From Fomes fomentarius (taxonomy: Eukaryota > Basidiomycota > Agaricomycetes > Polyporales > Polyporaceae), in NCBI GenBank assembly GCA_022606135.1, contig JABYQN010000006.1, positions 496,001 through 560,000 of the forward strand: DNA of 64,000 bases, written 5' to 3'. This document shows, in pieces, positions 48,721 through 61,551 of the stretch (its first letter is position 1; each line of letters begins with the position of its first letter). The notes below the pieces were generated by a model that saw only the letters and a list, made by a program, of their open reading frames with translations, ran no database searches and was not told where the DNA came from. The translations under genes were made by a program, and so were the position numbers.

Positions 48721-48954
48721 TGTAAGGACTCCGTACTTACCGGACACACTCGCGTTATCAATAGATAAGATTAGATACATTGTATTACATAATGATTGTG
48801 GCTGTACACGAGCGTCATAAAGACGCTCGGAAGGACGTGGCGAGACTTCTCAGTCTTCCACCACGTCCAACTAGTACAACGCACTTCTCATATAGAGATT
48901 GGTGCAGCGTACTTGGGACACGGTGGGCCTCAAGACTACTCAACATATATTACA
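48721..48954 (+). repeat. Gypsy 3' LTR (234 bp)
   Basis: Identical to the 5' LTR except at 48921 (C). It is preceded by the purine tract GAAGGAGGGGAG (48709-48720), the plus-strand primer, and followed by the target duplication GTAAG. Confidence 0.97.
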
Positions 48955-49775
48955 GTAAGTGCTACATAGCACCTCCTTTCATTGAATGGCTGACAGGCCG
49001 AGCCTACATGCATACACATTGCAGCTGTAAGTGGGCCCGAGCTTATAGTCATGTGATAGCTCCTCCCTCCGATACTGACGCAGACCCTTGCAGTCTCCCT
49101 TCTAACTCGGGTATCTCTCACTGTGGCGGATGGGATTGTCGTAGCAGTCATTGGTCGTCTGTGGCTCATAATGAGACGGGCACGTTGGCAGGATTCATCC
49201 AGACGCTCTTCGTTTCTTGACTTGCTCTTCCGCGATGGTGTGTAGAGAATCACAGCTGTCGTATATGTCGGGGCTGGCTGATGAGAGTCGTGTTAGGATC
49301 CATATTCTTCCTGTGGGTCCACCATCGACGGTAGCCAATTGATATCAGTATGAATTGATATGTTTGCGTAGGGTGCAGGCCGTGCTCAACGCGGTCCAAA
49401 TCATTACAACGGCTCTACAAGTGGCTACTGTCCTCTCGTGGTGTGTAGTGTAGGGCGGACGAGCTGATCCTTTCCTTCCAGGTTGGCACCGCTAATGGAG
49501 CAGGGCCCGCCCCTATCGGAGACTTTGTCACCGTGTATGATGGTTCTACATTCTATGTTACCAGGAATAGGGGTCTAACAATCTGCCCTCACAGTCTCAC
49601 CGCCATCTTCCTGTCGCGTTCTCTTTTCAATCTGCAGCACCTGGACCGGGGAGTCATTGACCCTACGTTGACAGACCCGTCATTTTGGGCTGCGGCAATC
49701 TCAGAAAGCGATAGTGAGGGATCTGTTGACATTGCGGCAGATATAATGCTCGTTGAATTGGAGGGGGGTATCTGA
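48955..49775 (+). CDS. DUF6533-type membrane protein, 3' half, downstream of the Gypsy insertion
   Basis: This side carries the rest of the gene: the intron that began with the duplicated GTAAGT, then an exon 49094-49237 (SLLTRVSLTVADGIVVAVIG, then LDLLFRD). Further pieces read SIFFLW, VQAVLNAVQIITTALQVATV and, near 49500, GPAPIGDFVT joined to SLTAIFLSRSLFNLQHLDRG before a hydrophilic acidic tail ending at the TGA at 49773-49775. The order RDG, helix, VLN, then AIFLSRSLFNLQ is the standard C-terminal half of DUF6533 proteins. Exon limits between 49238 and 49520 were not fixed. Confidence 0.7.
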
Positions 49776-50882
49776 ACTCGGTCAATAATCTTTGAGCCCG
49801 ATCTGGCAGCCTGTTCGCAGTGGTAGCGTTAGTATATATGTACTATGACTTACACATGCGATTCGATTTCCAGTCATGACTAGCAGTTAAGAAAGCGGTG
49901 GGGAGTGCTGTCACTCGGGCACTAGCCGGCCAGCGGTATACTCATGTCCAGTCTGTGTTCCTCGTCCAAGAGCTTCGTTCTCTGCATCTGAGTCACCCTC
50001 CATCAGAGGTCCCTGCTTAAGAATGGAGACAGTCTCTCGGTCACTTACCAGCTGCTACACTTCGTTGCACGCTGTTATCAGGAAAGGCGCAGCGCTGACT
50101 TACTTGCGTCCCACGTTCGTCCTCAGTCCTGGTGTACGTGACATCGCGCCGCTGAAGAGGCAGACGTACCAGTGATCATTACTCAAACACTGTCAGGACG
50201 CCCACTCGCCCGTAGGCAGCCTGAAGTGTGAGTTGTGCCAAGCAGTCCTGTACCCCTACGCGTTGAGTCCGTGCGTGCCGGCGTAGCGAGCAGCCCGCCC
50301 TGACGGAGACATAGTATCCTACAGTCCGGAAATGGTAGGGCTCTTACAGAGGCCAGTGTTCGTGCCATTATTTCTACTTAGCTACAGTTGCAATGGGGAT
50401 GCCTCACCGCTAGCAGACAGTTGAAAAAAAACAAGAGCCTTCAGATTCTCTGCTGATAGATCATAAGCCAACAGGGATGGCGACATCCCGGCATCCGGAC
50501 AATGATATGGAGGGAGGTCGACGCCATCGAGAGAGCACCCTCAGTTGGAGTCAGTCCTCGTGCCGCAGCTCAGCGGTGATACTATCGGTAGTTCGGTGGG
50601 CGGACACGATCGTCACTGGTCAGCTCGCTCGGAGCCTTGAAGGCCCTGGTTCAGCCTGAGGATGTCTGTGGCGGGAGCATGATGGGCAGGTCCTAGTCTG
50701 AGCCCCATGCTTTCTGGATCTGTACAACCGGGAAGCGACGGTTGCATGCAAACATGACACTAGTCAAATGCTTCTGTGGTTCGTCTCGTCGGCGTCGTCA
50801 CTCGAATTGCAATAGTATACATGGATTTGACTGAACACAGAGGTACAAAGTACAGAGTCAGGATTCATCCTCAATATCGCCA
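49776..50882. other. Intergenic interval, no gene recognised
   Basis: About 1.1 kb of mixed composition between the DUF6533-type gene and the NTPase gene. Short open frames lack protein-like composition or known motifs. No repeat ends were recognised. Confidence 0.5.
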
Positions 50883-53800
50883 TCATCGTGAGATCCCGAT
50901 GTATACAAGACCATCTCCCTCCACAGCCGTCGGCTCATCCCCGTTCAAGTACTCGTCGTCCAACCAGCACCAGCTCGCGGCGCCATACGCAAAAAAAGGC
51001 TTCTGGTTCCGCACTAGCCTCAGCGAGTCGGGATCCTGACGCGGGTGCTCACCAAGCAGGTCACCACTACGGAGGATTTCTTTATAGCCATCCCGGTCCT
51101 CCTCCTTTATGACCTTGTACACCGAGGGCGAGCATCCATAGACGGACATGCTGTAACGTGGGTGAGCCCCTTTCGGTTTGCCACGTGCCGGAGGGTCGCG
51201 AACGTGGAGACGCGAAGGTGACATCTGGGGATCTGAAGCCGACATGGTGCTCTGAATCTCTACCTGCTCCTGAAGCTTCTTGGCCGTCTTCGAGTGCACT
51301 TTGGTGGGGACCCGTGCTATCGGCGGAGGAGGGTTCACGACACTCAGTTCCATGATCAGCGTGATGTACGGCCGCGGCGTCTCCTCATCATGCGAGAAGA
51401 ATCCGAGTCGCTCCTCGTCGATGGCGTATGCGGCCAAGGAGCCCGGCTTCTGTCGGAGCTTGAACTGGACGAAGATCCCCGACATAACCTTTGGCCCAAG
51501 GGGGGCGTCTCGGTCTAGGAGAACGGGGAGGATGACGTCGACGAACGCGCCATTGTTTTGGCAGATGATACCCATGTGACGCATGAAGCATCCCACAGCA
51601 GTATGCTCCGACCATGATGAGTCGTCCGCCCACTTGCCGAAGTGCGTGAAATTCAGCACGGCTTTCTTGTAAGCATCGCGCAGCTTCTCGCCAGTGCCAT
51701 TGGGACGATTATCCGGTACGCTGTCCAAGACGCGTTCAGCGATTTCCTCTGGGTACAGTGCTCGGAAGAAAGCCTCGACGGAGATAGATCTACTGAAGTG
51801 CAATACCGTTGGGGAGGCGTCCATCACAGCATGATCGTGGGCTAGAGTGAGCAGTAGACGTCCTACCGCCTCACCTATCTCGCCGCGCGCAAGCAGGTCG
51901 TGCTGGAGATTGTCTCGGAGTATGGCAACCGCTGGTTCTTGGCTCTCGAATCGGCGCCATGTGGCGAGCTGGCGCGCTGCCGCTTCCGCGAGGATGGGCT
52001 CCGAAGGGTAGCCCGAGCGAACATATTCGCGATCACGAGGGATGGAGTATACTGTGCGCATGTGGCTCGCCACGAGGTCCATCTCGTGCTGCTGCGAATG
52101 GCGGCTACCCTCGTAAGCGAGCATAATTCGGTCATCGATAACGGCGACTTGAGCTGCAGGCAAATACTGGCTCCGGTTGTTGTCCACCTCTGTCTTGCAC
52201 AGCAGCTTCGTGTGGGCAAGCGCGAGCAGTGTGTCGCACTCTGCATCCGGTACGGCGTAATCTTCCACTGTAGAAGAGTTGCTCGTGTCGACAGGTAGAT
52301 GTTGCGATAGCATAGATCTCCAGCTGTCATTAGAGATGAGCAGACGACTCTACCAAGCTATGACAATGTTGCTCACAGAGGTCGCCCAAAAATGGCCATG
52401 AATCCCACCATGTCAATGACATCAACTTTGAATTGCGACGGCGTCAGCTTGCCGACTATACAATCGAAAGGCGTCTCCGTGATAGGGACATGCATCTTAC
52501 GAACAAGTTGACGGCATCGTCCTGAGCGAGCGTACGAAGAGGACGGCGCCAGGAGATTGATGTTGGACTGGGTTGACAATAGTACGGTGAACGCACCGCA
52601 GCGTTGGAACCTATCCAGTGTCTTTACCAAGACGTCAAGGGGCACTTTGTCGGTGTGCGACACCACGTCGCTGGGCCACTTTGATAGTACATGTGCCTCA
52701 TCAAAGTACATCAACACGTGGAGGGGGTGATCCTGAGTAGCTGTGGAGGCTGAAGCAAGTCCCTGCGGGTCGTTTCTGAGCGAACCTGGGCGAACGAGAG
52801 AGACAAGGGTCGACAAGGCTTCTTGCGTTGTGTTTTGGATCACTTTGTCATGACCGTCAAGAGCCGACGATGCTTGTTGCCGTGTCATGCCGTCAGTCTC
52901 GCACATCTGCCAACACTACTAAACGCCCATACAGGATTGGAAGAAGTCGTTTAGGAAGCTCACCTTGTGGATCAGAATTTTCTCGAAAGATTCCGACTCT
53001 TCCACGAAGACATTCTGAGCAATGAGTCATGGACGACATATGCTGTGAGCATATTTGCTCACCGCTTGAGTTAAGATGCTTGCGTGCAGCTCAGCACGTC
53101 TGGCAATGAGATATTTGCCCCAGCACGATGCAAATGAGCCTTGCTGAATTTCGTGCAGCTGCACTAACTCGCGGACGAATTCTGTAGTCTGTTCGAATAC
53201 GGCTCGGAAGAAGCACAGATATCTTCGAGAAAGCCGTCCTTCTTCGCCGACGTGTGTCTGTGATAGGAGCCAATCCCGGGTCGAATTATCAGGTGGAGGC
53301 CACGCGCCAGCTGAGAGGATCTGAGGATATTGACGGAAGCCGGGGACAAGATGGCACATACCCTTCGTCTCCGCAGCCTCTCGAATGTTGAAAGGGATGG
53401 TGAATATGTGTTTCGCGACTTCATCGACCATTCTTGATTTGCCAGAACCCGAGCTTTGTACGATGGAGGTACAGCTCATGTCTACCATGCGATCGTTCGC
53501 CCCATTGGCCGCCTGTAGCGAGGCGGTATACATCGCGCGAACGTTGGCGATCAGGACATGGTGTGAATTGCCGATGAATGGAGAGTCCCAAGCCTTCTCC
53601 ACTGGTAGGAACGTGAGTATATGATTATATGCGGCTGTGGTTTGGCTGAACATACCTTGGAGGACGGATGGGAGTAGGAGCTGCTGTGGGGGTTCAGGCT
53701 TTCGCAGCTCCTCTGCAACATGACTGAGATTGATTGATTCATAGATATGCCTGCAGACAAAACATACTGATTCGCATGATCACACCGACGTCATGTTGGG

Positions 53801-54116
53801 CGGCGTATGCACGATTAAGCAGGGCATGTACTTCACGCAGGTTGATGAACAACCATTGATACATCCCCTCATTGAACTCCTTCAGGAGACCGTTGCTATG
53901 CCTTTGAATGATATCATATGCTGACTTCTCGTCCCGCGCAAGCAAGATGCCCTCGGGGAAAGTCTCGTGAAGCTCGGTGTAGATCTTTTCGTTCAGGGTA
54001 TCCATGTCAAGGGGTAAGGAATCTTCGCCAAGTAGTTCCAGTCGCGACTCGGGATCAGTTTTCTGTTGTTTAGTAGGGCGGGAGTCAAGAGGTTGATCTG
54101 GCAGATGTTTCGACAT
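50883..54116 (-). CDS. P-loop NTPase with C-terminal PD-(D/E)XK nuclease-like domain
   Basis: Seven minus-strand exons (54116-53768, 53712-53656, 53601-53362, 53310-53063, 53014-52964, 52906-52377, 52323-50883) give 971 residues. Walker A is SSGSGKSR (about 185-192), Walker B is VLMYFDEAHVL (about 381-391), and a sensor-like TVLLSTQSN follows. In the C-terminal half three spaced motifs suggest a PD-(D/E)XK fold: RGEIGEAVGRLL (about 637), VDVILPV (about 752) and GIFVQFK (about 774). Related NTPase-nuclease proteins are expanded in agaricomycetes and compared in the literature with Crinkler-type proteins; I infer that link. The frame is also open upstream to 54329, but that overlaps the URB1 start, so I chose 54116. 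Confidence 0.75.
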
Positions 54117-54304
54117 GGCGTTACAGAGGAATGGCTCATCAATGAGGAATCTCTGAGGAGTCTCTGAGAAGGCCCAGGCAACCGGGCACACGTGCTTTCG
54201 GCCTTGCCGGGTTACGTAACTTTGAGCGCTGGGGAATAGCGTCCTCGGGCGTCTTCTCAAATCTTGCGGCTCTACGGTCTCAGTCTGTCCCTGCCCAATC
54301 TGAG
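54117..54304. promoter_or_regulatory. 188-bp divergent promoter (NTPase and URB1)
   Basis: Start codons face away at 54116 (minus) and 54305 (plus). No TATA box is obvious. The NTPase reading frame is open through it, which could mean a longer N-terminus. Confidence 0.5.
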
Positions 54305-57300
54305 ATGCCCGTTCGCGCACAAGCTCCACACAAAAAGCGCAAAGTCGAGGTCTCGTCGAAGCAAACCTACAAGTATGTCTCTGTGTCAGAAATAAGACCT
54401 GTCTTCGAGGCGCAGAGTGAGAGCGGACTCATCGAAGGTATGTCAGTTGTTCCCTGCCTTTGTGCGACATTCCAGTACCCATACTCCTGCATGCCTCCCC
54501 TCCCCCAAGGCCTGACCGCTCTGCGCAATCAACTCACCATCAAGTCCAATGAGCCGCATGTGCAGGTGAACGATGACCGCTTGCTTCTTGCGAAAGCATG
54601 GCTCGATGAGGACGCAGGTGCTCAAGATCTCTTCTCTGTTTGGGAAGGTACGAACGCTGTATGTCATTCCTCCTCATTTCCTTCTGCCTATTCACTGTCA
54701 ATGTACCCAAAGCATCACTGACACTGTTACATACAAATTTGTAGAGACAACATTCCCTGCTCTCTGTGATCGTCGGCCTCTTCTCTGCACTCCTCACCCT
54801 TCTATCCGCACATTACACATACCACGCCCAAGCCCAACCAATCTTGCGTGCGCTGATTTCCCAACGGTGGACGCAGCATTTGAACACCTACCTCGGCGGG
54901 CAACACAGTGAACTGGTCCTCGTGACCTTGAAGCTCTTCAATGCACTCTCGAACTTCGCTGGCGGACGGGAGCGGAGAGCGGTTTTAGACGCGTTCGCAT
55001 GGGAGATGAAATCGCTTCCCAAGTTGTTGAATATGCGACGCAGGTCGAAGGCCGGGGAGGATGTTGACATGCTTGCAAGACCAGGTCAGCGTATCCCGTG
55101 ATCTGAAAAGCACGAAGGCTGATCCAAGGCGAGTTTAGATATCCGCACGCTATACATCCTCCTTGTCCTCTCGTTTATTGACAGCACGACCCCATTACCC
55201 GTAAAGGCCGCATTCCTTGAAGAGCATCGGGATGCGTTCACGTCCGTGTTCAAGGGATTGTGGCAAGATCCATACTCTGTCATCCGACGCGTGTTAGAAG
55301 TGTGCTGGTCAGGCCTATGGTCAGACGCGAAGCTGAAGCGCACGCTGAAAATCCAAGTCTTCACCGAAGTGACTCTGTCCCAGGCATGTCCGCTGGCTAC
55401 ATTCTTCTTCAGCTCTCTGACTAGACACGCACCAGCTCGTGCGCATCTACGAACGAAACACCGCCGAAAGTGACGATGCGGAATCGGTACCAGCGGATGT
55501 CGTGCATCACTTCCTTCTTGCCTTGTGCAGCCGTCCAGGGGTTGGTTTGTGCTTCCACGACCGTGGCTGGTATCCTCGCGAGACTGAGAGCGATCGATAT
55601 GGCATCGCTCATGCCGAAGATGGTCCCTCGAAAGGCGGGAAAATCTACAACAAGATCCTCGCCAACGTACTCAAGTGCCTCAAGGTCAATGAAGACACGC
55701 GCCAGCAAGAACTTGCCCTGAAGATTCTCGCAGCTTGCCCTGAGCTCGCATCAGGATATTGGTCCTCTTGCGGTCTCGCGCTCGAGCCGCGTCTATCTGC
55801 CAAATGGCTTGCGAACATCGCCTTCTTAGGTTTGGCTGTCTCGCTCCCCGTACCCATTGCCTCGTTCATACTCCCCGAGAGCGGAAGCGGGAGTGCATCC
55901 CTCTATCACCCGACTCCTCCCCCGCTTTCCACTATTGTCGACAACATCCTCCCTACCTCGCACACCAAGACGCATTTGTCGCGCGGCCTGCAAGCTACCT
56001 CTCCGCTAGTGCAGCATGCCTCGGCGCTGGTATTGGCGAAATGTCTGCTGAAGTACGAGCAAGTGGTGTCTGTCTTCGAGGTAGTTGAGAGAGCTCTTGA
56101 GGAAGACGAGGAAGAGGGTTTATGGGTACGCCGGCGACGGGAGGTTGAGCGGGAGGTGCGTAAGCGCGTCCCTGACTTCCAGGTTATTGTTGGGTTCTCC
56201 CAGCGCCTGGACGACTCAACCTCCCCTGCTGGTGAAGGTCATGGTAAGGAGAAGGAGAAGACCACGGCCCCCAATCCAACGAGAACAGCATTGCTCGCGG
56301 AGAGCGGGCACCGGCTGCTCTGGCTGTACCATCGTCTGCTTCCTTCGATTGTCGCCGAGGCACGCTTCGACGCCGGAAAGCTCTTGCAGGCTATCGAAGA
56401 TACGTTCCTGCAGAGCCCCACTGCAACATATACAGCGGGACTTGACACGCTCCGCCAATTGCATGTCCTCCGCCTTCTACGCGAATGCGAACACTTCACG
56501 TGGTCGGGTAGGTCCGGCTCCAAGCACAGCAATTTCCACGTCCTCCTCAAGGCATACATCACCACGCCGGTCCCGGCTGTGCGCACGGCGATCGTTGCGC
56601 TATTGCGACACATCCTCACACCAGGCGTACTCTTCCAGCACGACCCGGACGAAATATTCCTTTGGCTTGACTCTCTTCCTCTCACGCGTCGCGCTCCAGG
56701 CGCACAAACACCCGATGGCGCCCCGTTGACGGATGAAGGAGATAGTGTCATACCGTTCCTCGACGACTGCGTCCAACGCTGTGTGAAGACTCCGTACAAG
56801 TACGTCGAGGAGCTTCAAGCGGTGTATATCGCGCGCGATTCGGTCTCATCCTCCATGGACGTCGACGATGCGCAACAGCATGCGGCCTCGATTGGCCAAC
56901 GACCGGAAGCTTTCCCTAGTCCTCTGTTTGCGACTGTCATCGAGCAGCTAGGAGCTAAGCTTCGAGCGAAATTTCTTTCCGTCTCTGATACGTTAGCATT
57001 GTTGTCCTTCGTGCGAAAGTTGCTGCTCCGTATGGCTAGCAAGAGTACAAATCTCGTGCTATGCAAGGCATTCTCAGAGAAGGTCGCTGCACTTGTGGAG
57101 GGTCAGGCACTTTTCGCTCAACACGCGACCACGGAAGCAGCCGTCAGACGCGAAGTTGTGCTCCTCACAACCTCGATTACCCAACTACAAACTCCTGCGA
57201 CGGTATCAGATCAGAACACAACCGGAGTTGTACAAGATTATCTGACGCGGGTAGAGCAATCCCCTGACCGTGAGTACCGTCCCTGCATCGTGATCTTGTC

Positions 57301-60300
57301 AAGCAAGTGTGGCCGTTCTGACAGCAGGGCTACTAGCGGACTCCGATGCCGCACGACAAATTGCCGCATACGAATTGGTCGACTGGGTCCGTCTGACTAG
57401 TCCGCTATTGGGAAGTCTGCAGCTGGAACGACTCATCTCTGCAGTCGAAAGGCTTTACACACCCGCTTTGAGAGAGCTGTTCCAATACTTGGAATTGCGA
57501 CAGGTGTCCTTGTGGTGGAAAGGGGCAAATATCGTCTCCGACCGCTCTCGCCTATGGCAAGAGTACGTCCCATACATCACGCTCTTACTATACTCTGACT
57601 TCGTCGCTTTGCAGATTCAGTTTCGATACGCTTTGCCTGCATTGTACGAATGAGCTCTTGCAGGAGGAAGCTTGTCGAACTATCCTCCTGAAAAGTCTGT
57701 TCCCCCACAGCCCTAATGGTGTAGTGATCAAGCGAGCGATACGTCTGATCCTGCATCGGCTCACGGCTGCAGCTGTCGATGCTGAAACCGACTGCACAGT
57801 GCGAGACTGGCTCCTTGTACTTGCCGGAATCATCAAAAATGTGCAGGGATGTGGGACCGTAGACGCTTCTGACATTGCCCTGTTTTGCTTCGAGTCAGAG
57901 ACGCTGAAATCTCTTTGCGCGCGTCCGTTGAGCCAAGGTTTGAGAGACGGTGCGTACCCGTTTCGCTGTTAGCATATGGGGAATCCATCCTGACCGGGTA
58001 TCAGGGCTCTCAGAATTATTGGATACCACCTTTCAGATTGGAGGTGAAGACATTTTACAATTGTTCACTCGGTTGACTGGCCGTTGGGTACTGGCGCTCC
58101 GCGAATCTCTGAACAATATCGACGATGTGCAGGTAGGTGTATTATGCGTTGGCTCACCGAGGCTCGAGCTGATATCAAAACTGGTACAGCGTGCTACTGC
58201 CTCGATCTGGTTCAGGTACCTCAGTGCGCGAGATGCCCTTAGCTTGCTGGAATACCTCGCCGACAGAGCAGAGCACTCGAGCGTGGAGGCGGTTCAAGAG
58301 ATCATCGGTGCAGTCCTCGCGGCGACCTCTGATGCCATATCTCACGCGCTTGATGCTACGCCTCAAGCACTTCCTCTTCTCCGTCGGCTCCAGTCGTTGG
58401 TCCCACAGTCGTCAGAGCTCCTGGCGCTGGTGGCTACAGGAACACGCAACTCCCTCCCTCTCTGCTACGATGGTATACTCCCGGACCGTCCATTTCCAGA
58501 CTGGAATGTTGCGTCTCTCATCCCGGCGTCTGACAAGCGATGGGCTCTCCGCTTGCAGCCAGTGCCTCCTCTTGCAGTCGACCAGTTTCTATCATGCGAC
58601 AACTCGGCAGTGGAAATCGCAGCAAACTTGCTGTACAGGCAACCGTCCGCTCGATTCCTGGTTGCCGACTGGCTCAGATCTCCTTCCGCGTCAGATTGCA
58701 TCACCGCGAATCTGGTGAAAATCACCTTCGCCTTGCATGACTCTTCGCGAGTAGACGGTATAGTTGAATACAGTGAAGCTCCCGAGCCCTTCTTCCTGCG
58801 GTTTGCACAAGCACTACAAGATGCTCGTCATCCTCCCCCAATTCGTTCGATGGTTGTGGATTGCGTTGTTTGGATGGTGGCTTCATCACCCTCGCATCGG
58901 TCCAAGTATCTGAAGAGTCTTATCAAAGATGTCACCTCCACAATCCCAGACAAGCTTTCCCCATCCAGTCTGCTGGTCGGAGAAAAACTTCACGAAGAGA
59001 TCGGAGCAGAAGTAGTGCCTCTAGCAGAAGAGCTACTAGATATGGGTCTGAAATGGGCAGTACGATATTTCGCGGATCATGTCACTTCTACCGCGGACAG
59101 CATCACGATGCTCAAGAGCATCTGTAAGTTAGGCTTGCCAATGTTTGGTTCTCGTACACTGACCGTTTTCCTGCAGCTGCACTGATACAGCAGAAGATTC
59201 CCGTCAAGCATCATCTCGCCGAGCCGGTCATTCTTGCGATCATCCAGGACGGATTGGGCAACATGGAAGGTCTTCAGCTCATTCGTCTTCTGGCTTCTTC
59301 CATGCATTTGAAGGCACGTCACACGCGCTCGGCTCCCTTGCACTGTGACTAACAATCAAAGTAGCCAGCCACCGTCAACAAGTACCTGCAGACCGTTGTA
59401 CAGCATACCAATTTTTACCACCATTGTGCGATCAGCTCATTCGACAACGACCGGTCGCCGAGGGAAGCTATTGTCGACTTCCTGCACATCCTGTTCCACT
59501 TGCATCCGACCAACACCTGTCAGCCTAGTCACATTGATCCTCTACGCAGGGTGTACGGTGGTACGTTGAGTGCTGCTGACTTGAAGATCCTCTCTATATT
59601 GCGTCTTTTCGAGTCTACCCGGAAGACACCCGTGACTTCGTTACTCAGCCAGTGGTCGACAAGTCCTGACATCCCTTCTGCGAACGCTCTCGAGGCACTG
59701 CAAGGTCTCGAACCCAGCCGAGTATATAAAACATGTCTGGACTATCCTGACTGGAGAAAGATGGATACAACACTCGATGAAGACCTCGCGCAGCCAAACG
59801 TTCTCGCATACGACCCTGTCTTCGCCTTGTTGCTCTTCGCACAGGCGATGTCAGATAGCGGGCCACAAATTGCTCTAACATGGGTGCAGCTCTTCCGGAC
59901 TAACATCATCAGCCTCATGCTACGCACACTTTCCACGAAGGATGCCCAGCTGCGGGAGCTGGCATGGTCACTAACTGCGGCGTTATATCGCGCGCTCGAG
60001 GTAGCACATCAATTGAGCATGCCCAACTCCGTTTCTCACATTTACCATTATCGTAGAATGCGGATCTACAAGAGCAGCCACACGTCCTACACATCCTCAA
60101 TCTGCTTAAGGATATACCACCCTCCGCACCCTCCGAAGAACCTACACGACTTCCCGCGTATACTACACTGCTCCTCGCTCATGCCTTCCGTGGCATCTTC
60201 TATCCGTCCAACTTTATCTACCCTCTTACCGCCCGGTTCTTGCTACAACGCCCTAGCCTGGATCCTTCGGACGTGCCGATGCTGTATGGCATGCTGTATA

Positions 60301-61262
60301 GCTCGTCCGACGAGTGGAAGAAAGAGCGTGCATGGATCGTGCGGTTCCTCGCCGACGGGATCATCGGTAACGAGGAGTGGAAGATACTGAAGCGGCGACA
60401 TACGTGGGACCTCTTAGCAAGCCTGTTCCAAAGTGAGGGCCGCGATCGGACTTTACGACGTAGTGTCCTTGAGGTGAGTTGGTCAAGTCGCCATGTGCAA
60501 CCAGCAGTGCTGATGGGTATGAATCAATAGGTGCTTGCGAACATCACTTGCAACGCGCGCGCCACGGCCTCCCTCATTCTTCGGCATGCACTTCTTTCCT
60601 GGATCGAAATGCAGCTCCACAACATGCACGCAGAAGAGGCGGTCGCATGGGTCCGGATACTCGAGAACATCCTCGCAGTGGTCCAGGCAACCAAGATCGA
60701 AAGTGCAACAGACGGCGAATGGCGATCGACGATAGCGCGCAGTTTACGGACCATCCTGCACCATCCCAGTAAGCACGTCCATCCACTGGGTCAACCACCT
60801 TCGCTCACCCGTCTGTCTTCAGCTTGTACACTGGGTGTCTTTGGTGCTAGCGTCCCAGTCCAGCTACGACTCTGTCTCCTTCCCGGACGGTCGACGTCTC
60901 ACGTCCCTGCACTCTTGACACGCAGCCTACATTGGCTAACGCAGATGGAAGCAGAGGTCGCCATCCCGGCTTCTGGTCACTACGTTCCGCCCTTCAAGCG
61001 CCTCCCCGGCACCAAGACATGTGTCACGCTCCACCGTTCGCAGCACCTGCATGATAGCCCACCGGCGCCCTCGATCGAGGGATGGGGAGAATGTGTCGAG
61101 TCGCTCTGGCGGATATCCATGTCCGATTCCGACAGAACGGCAGAATGGGACAAATTGACCAGTCGACTGCTGATCTGGCGTGCTATTGCTGGCGCAGACG
61201 GCAGTCAAGTAGGCGAGTGGGGAAGACGGGAGGTTGTCAAAAGCTTGCAGTCACAAGCGTAG
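54305..61262 (+). CDS. URB1: Nucleolar pre-ribosomal-associated protein URB1 (Npa1)
   Basis: Thirteen exons (54305-54437, 54510-54658, 54745-55084, 55139-55383, 55436-57269, 57328-57562, 57615-57949, 58005-58132, 58190-59123, 59177-59313, 59365-60000, 60057-60473, 60531-61262) give about 2084 residues, the size of this family. The N-terminal helical repeat domain includes LGGQHSELVLVTLKLFNAL and FKGLWQDPYSVIRRVLEVCW; the C-terminal conserved domain includes FLHILFHLHPTNTCQPSHID and LAYDPVFALLLFAQAM. URB1 stabilises early 60S pre-ribosomes in the nucleolus. Two introns (after 55383 and 59313) start with GC instead of GT. Splicing near 60769-60950 is uncertain: a 54-bp in-frame intron is possible. 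Confidence 0.88.
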
Positions 61263-61551
61263 CTTCACCACGATGATGATGCGCAGATTGCCAATGATAC
61301 TGTGCTGTGTGTTGTGTTGTCGCATGTCCGCATCTATTATGGTATACAGTTTATTAGAGTACGTTCATGCGAAGCATCATCCAACATCCACGGCGTAGCG
61401 ATGATGTAAGAAACCAGCCAGAAGTCTGCAATTCAACACCCCCGAGTGTTGCAACGTATACTATACTACAGCACCCGCTATCTTTCCCGTCAACCCCGAT
61501 CTCCCGTGTCCAATTCTCACTCCGCACCAGCGGCCCAGCACCCCGCACCCA

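Larger units (their letters stand above)
38683..48954 (+). mobile_element. Nearly complete Ty3/Gypsy chromovirus with accessory 3' region (10,272 bp)
   Basis: The element is bounded by two 234-bp LTRs that differ at one base and by the 5-bp target duplication GTAAG (38678-38682 and 48955-48959). The order is LTR, gag-protease, RT-RNase H, integrase-chromodomain, an extra coding region of about 2.4 kb, polypurine tract GAAGGAGGGGAG, LTR. Near-identical LTRs mean a recent insertion, yet pol carries stops and a frameshift, so this copy is probably not autonomous. Confidence 0.95.

Noticed and set aside
54117..54329. N-terminal extension of the NTPase protein
   Set aside because: The frame is open but overlaps the divergent URB1 start codon; the downstream ATG at 54116 gives a more plausible gene arrangement, though the extension is not excluded.
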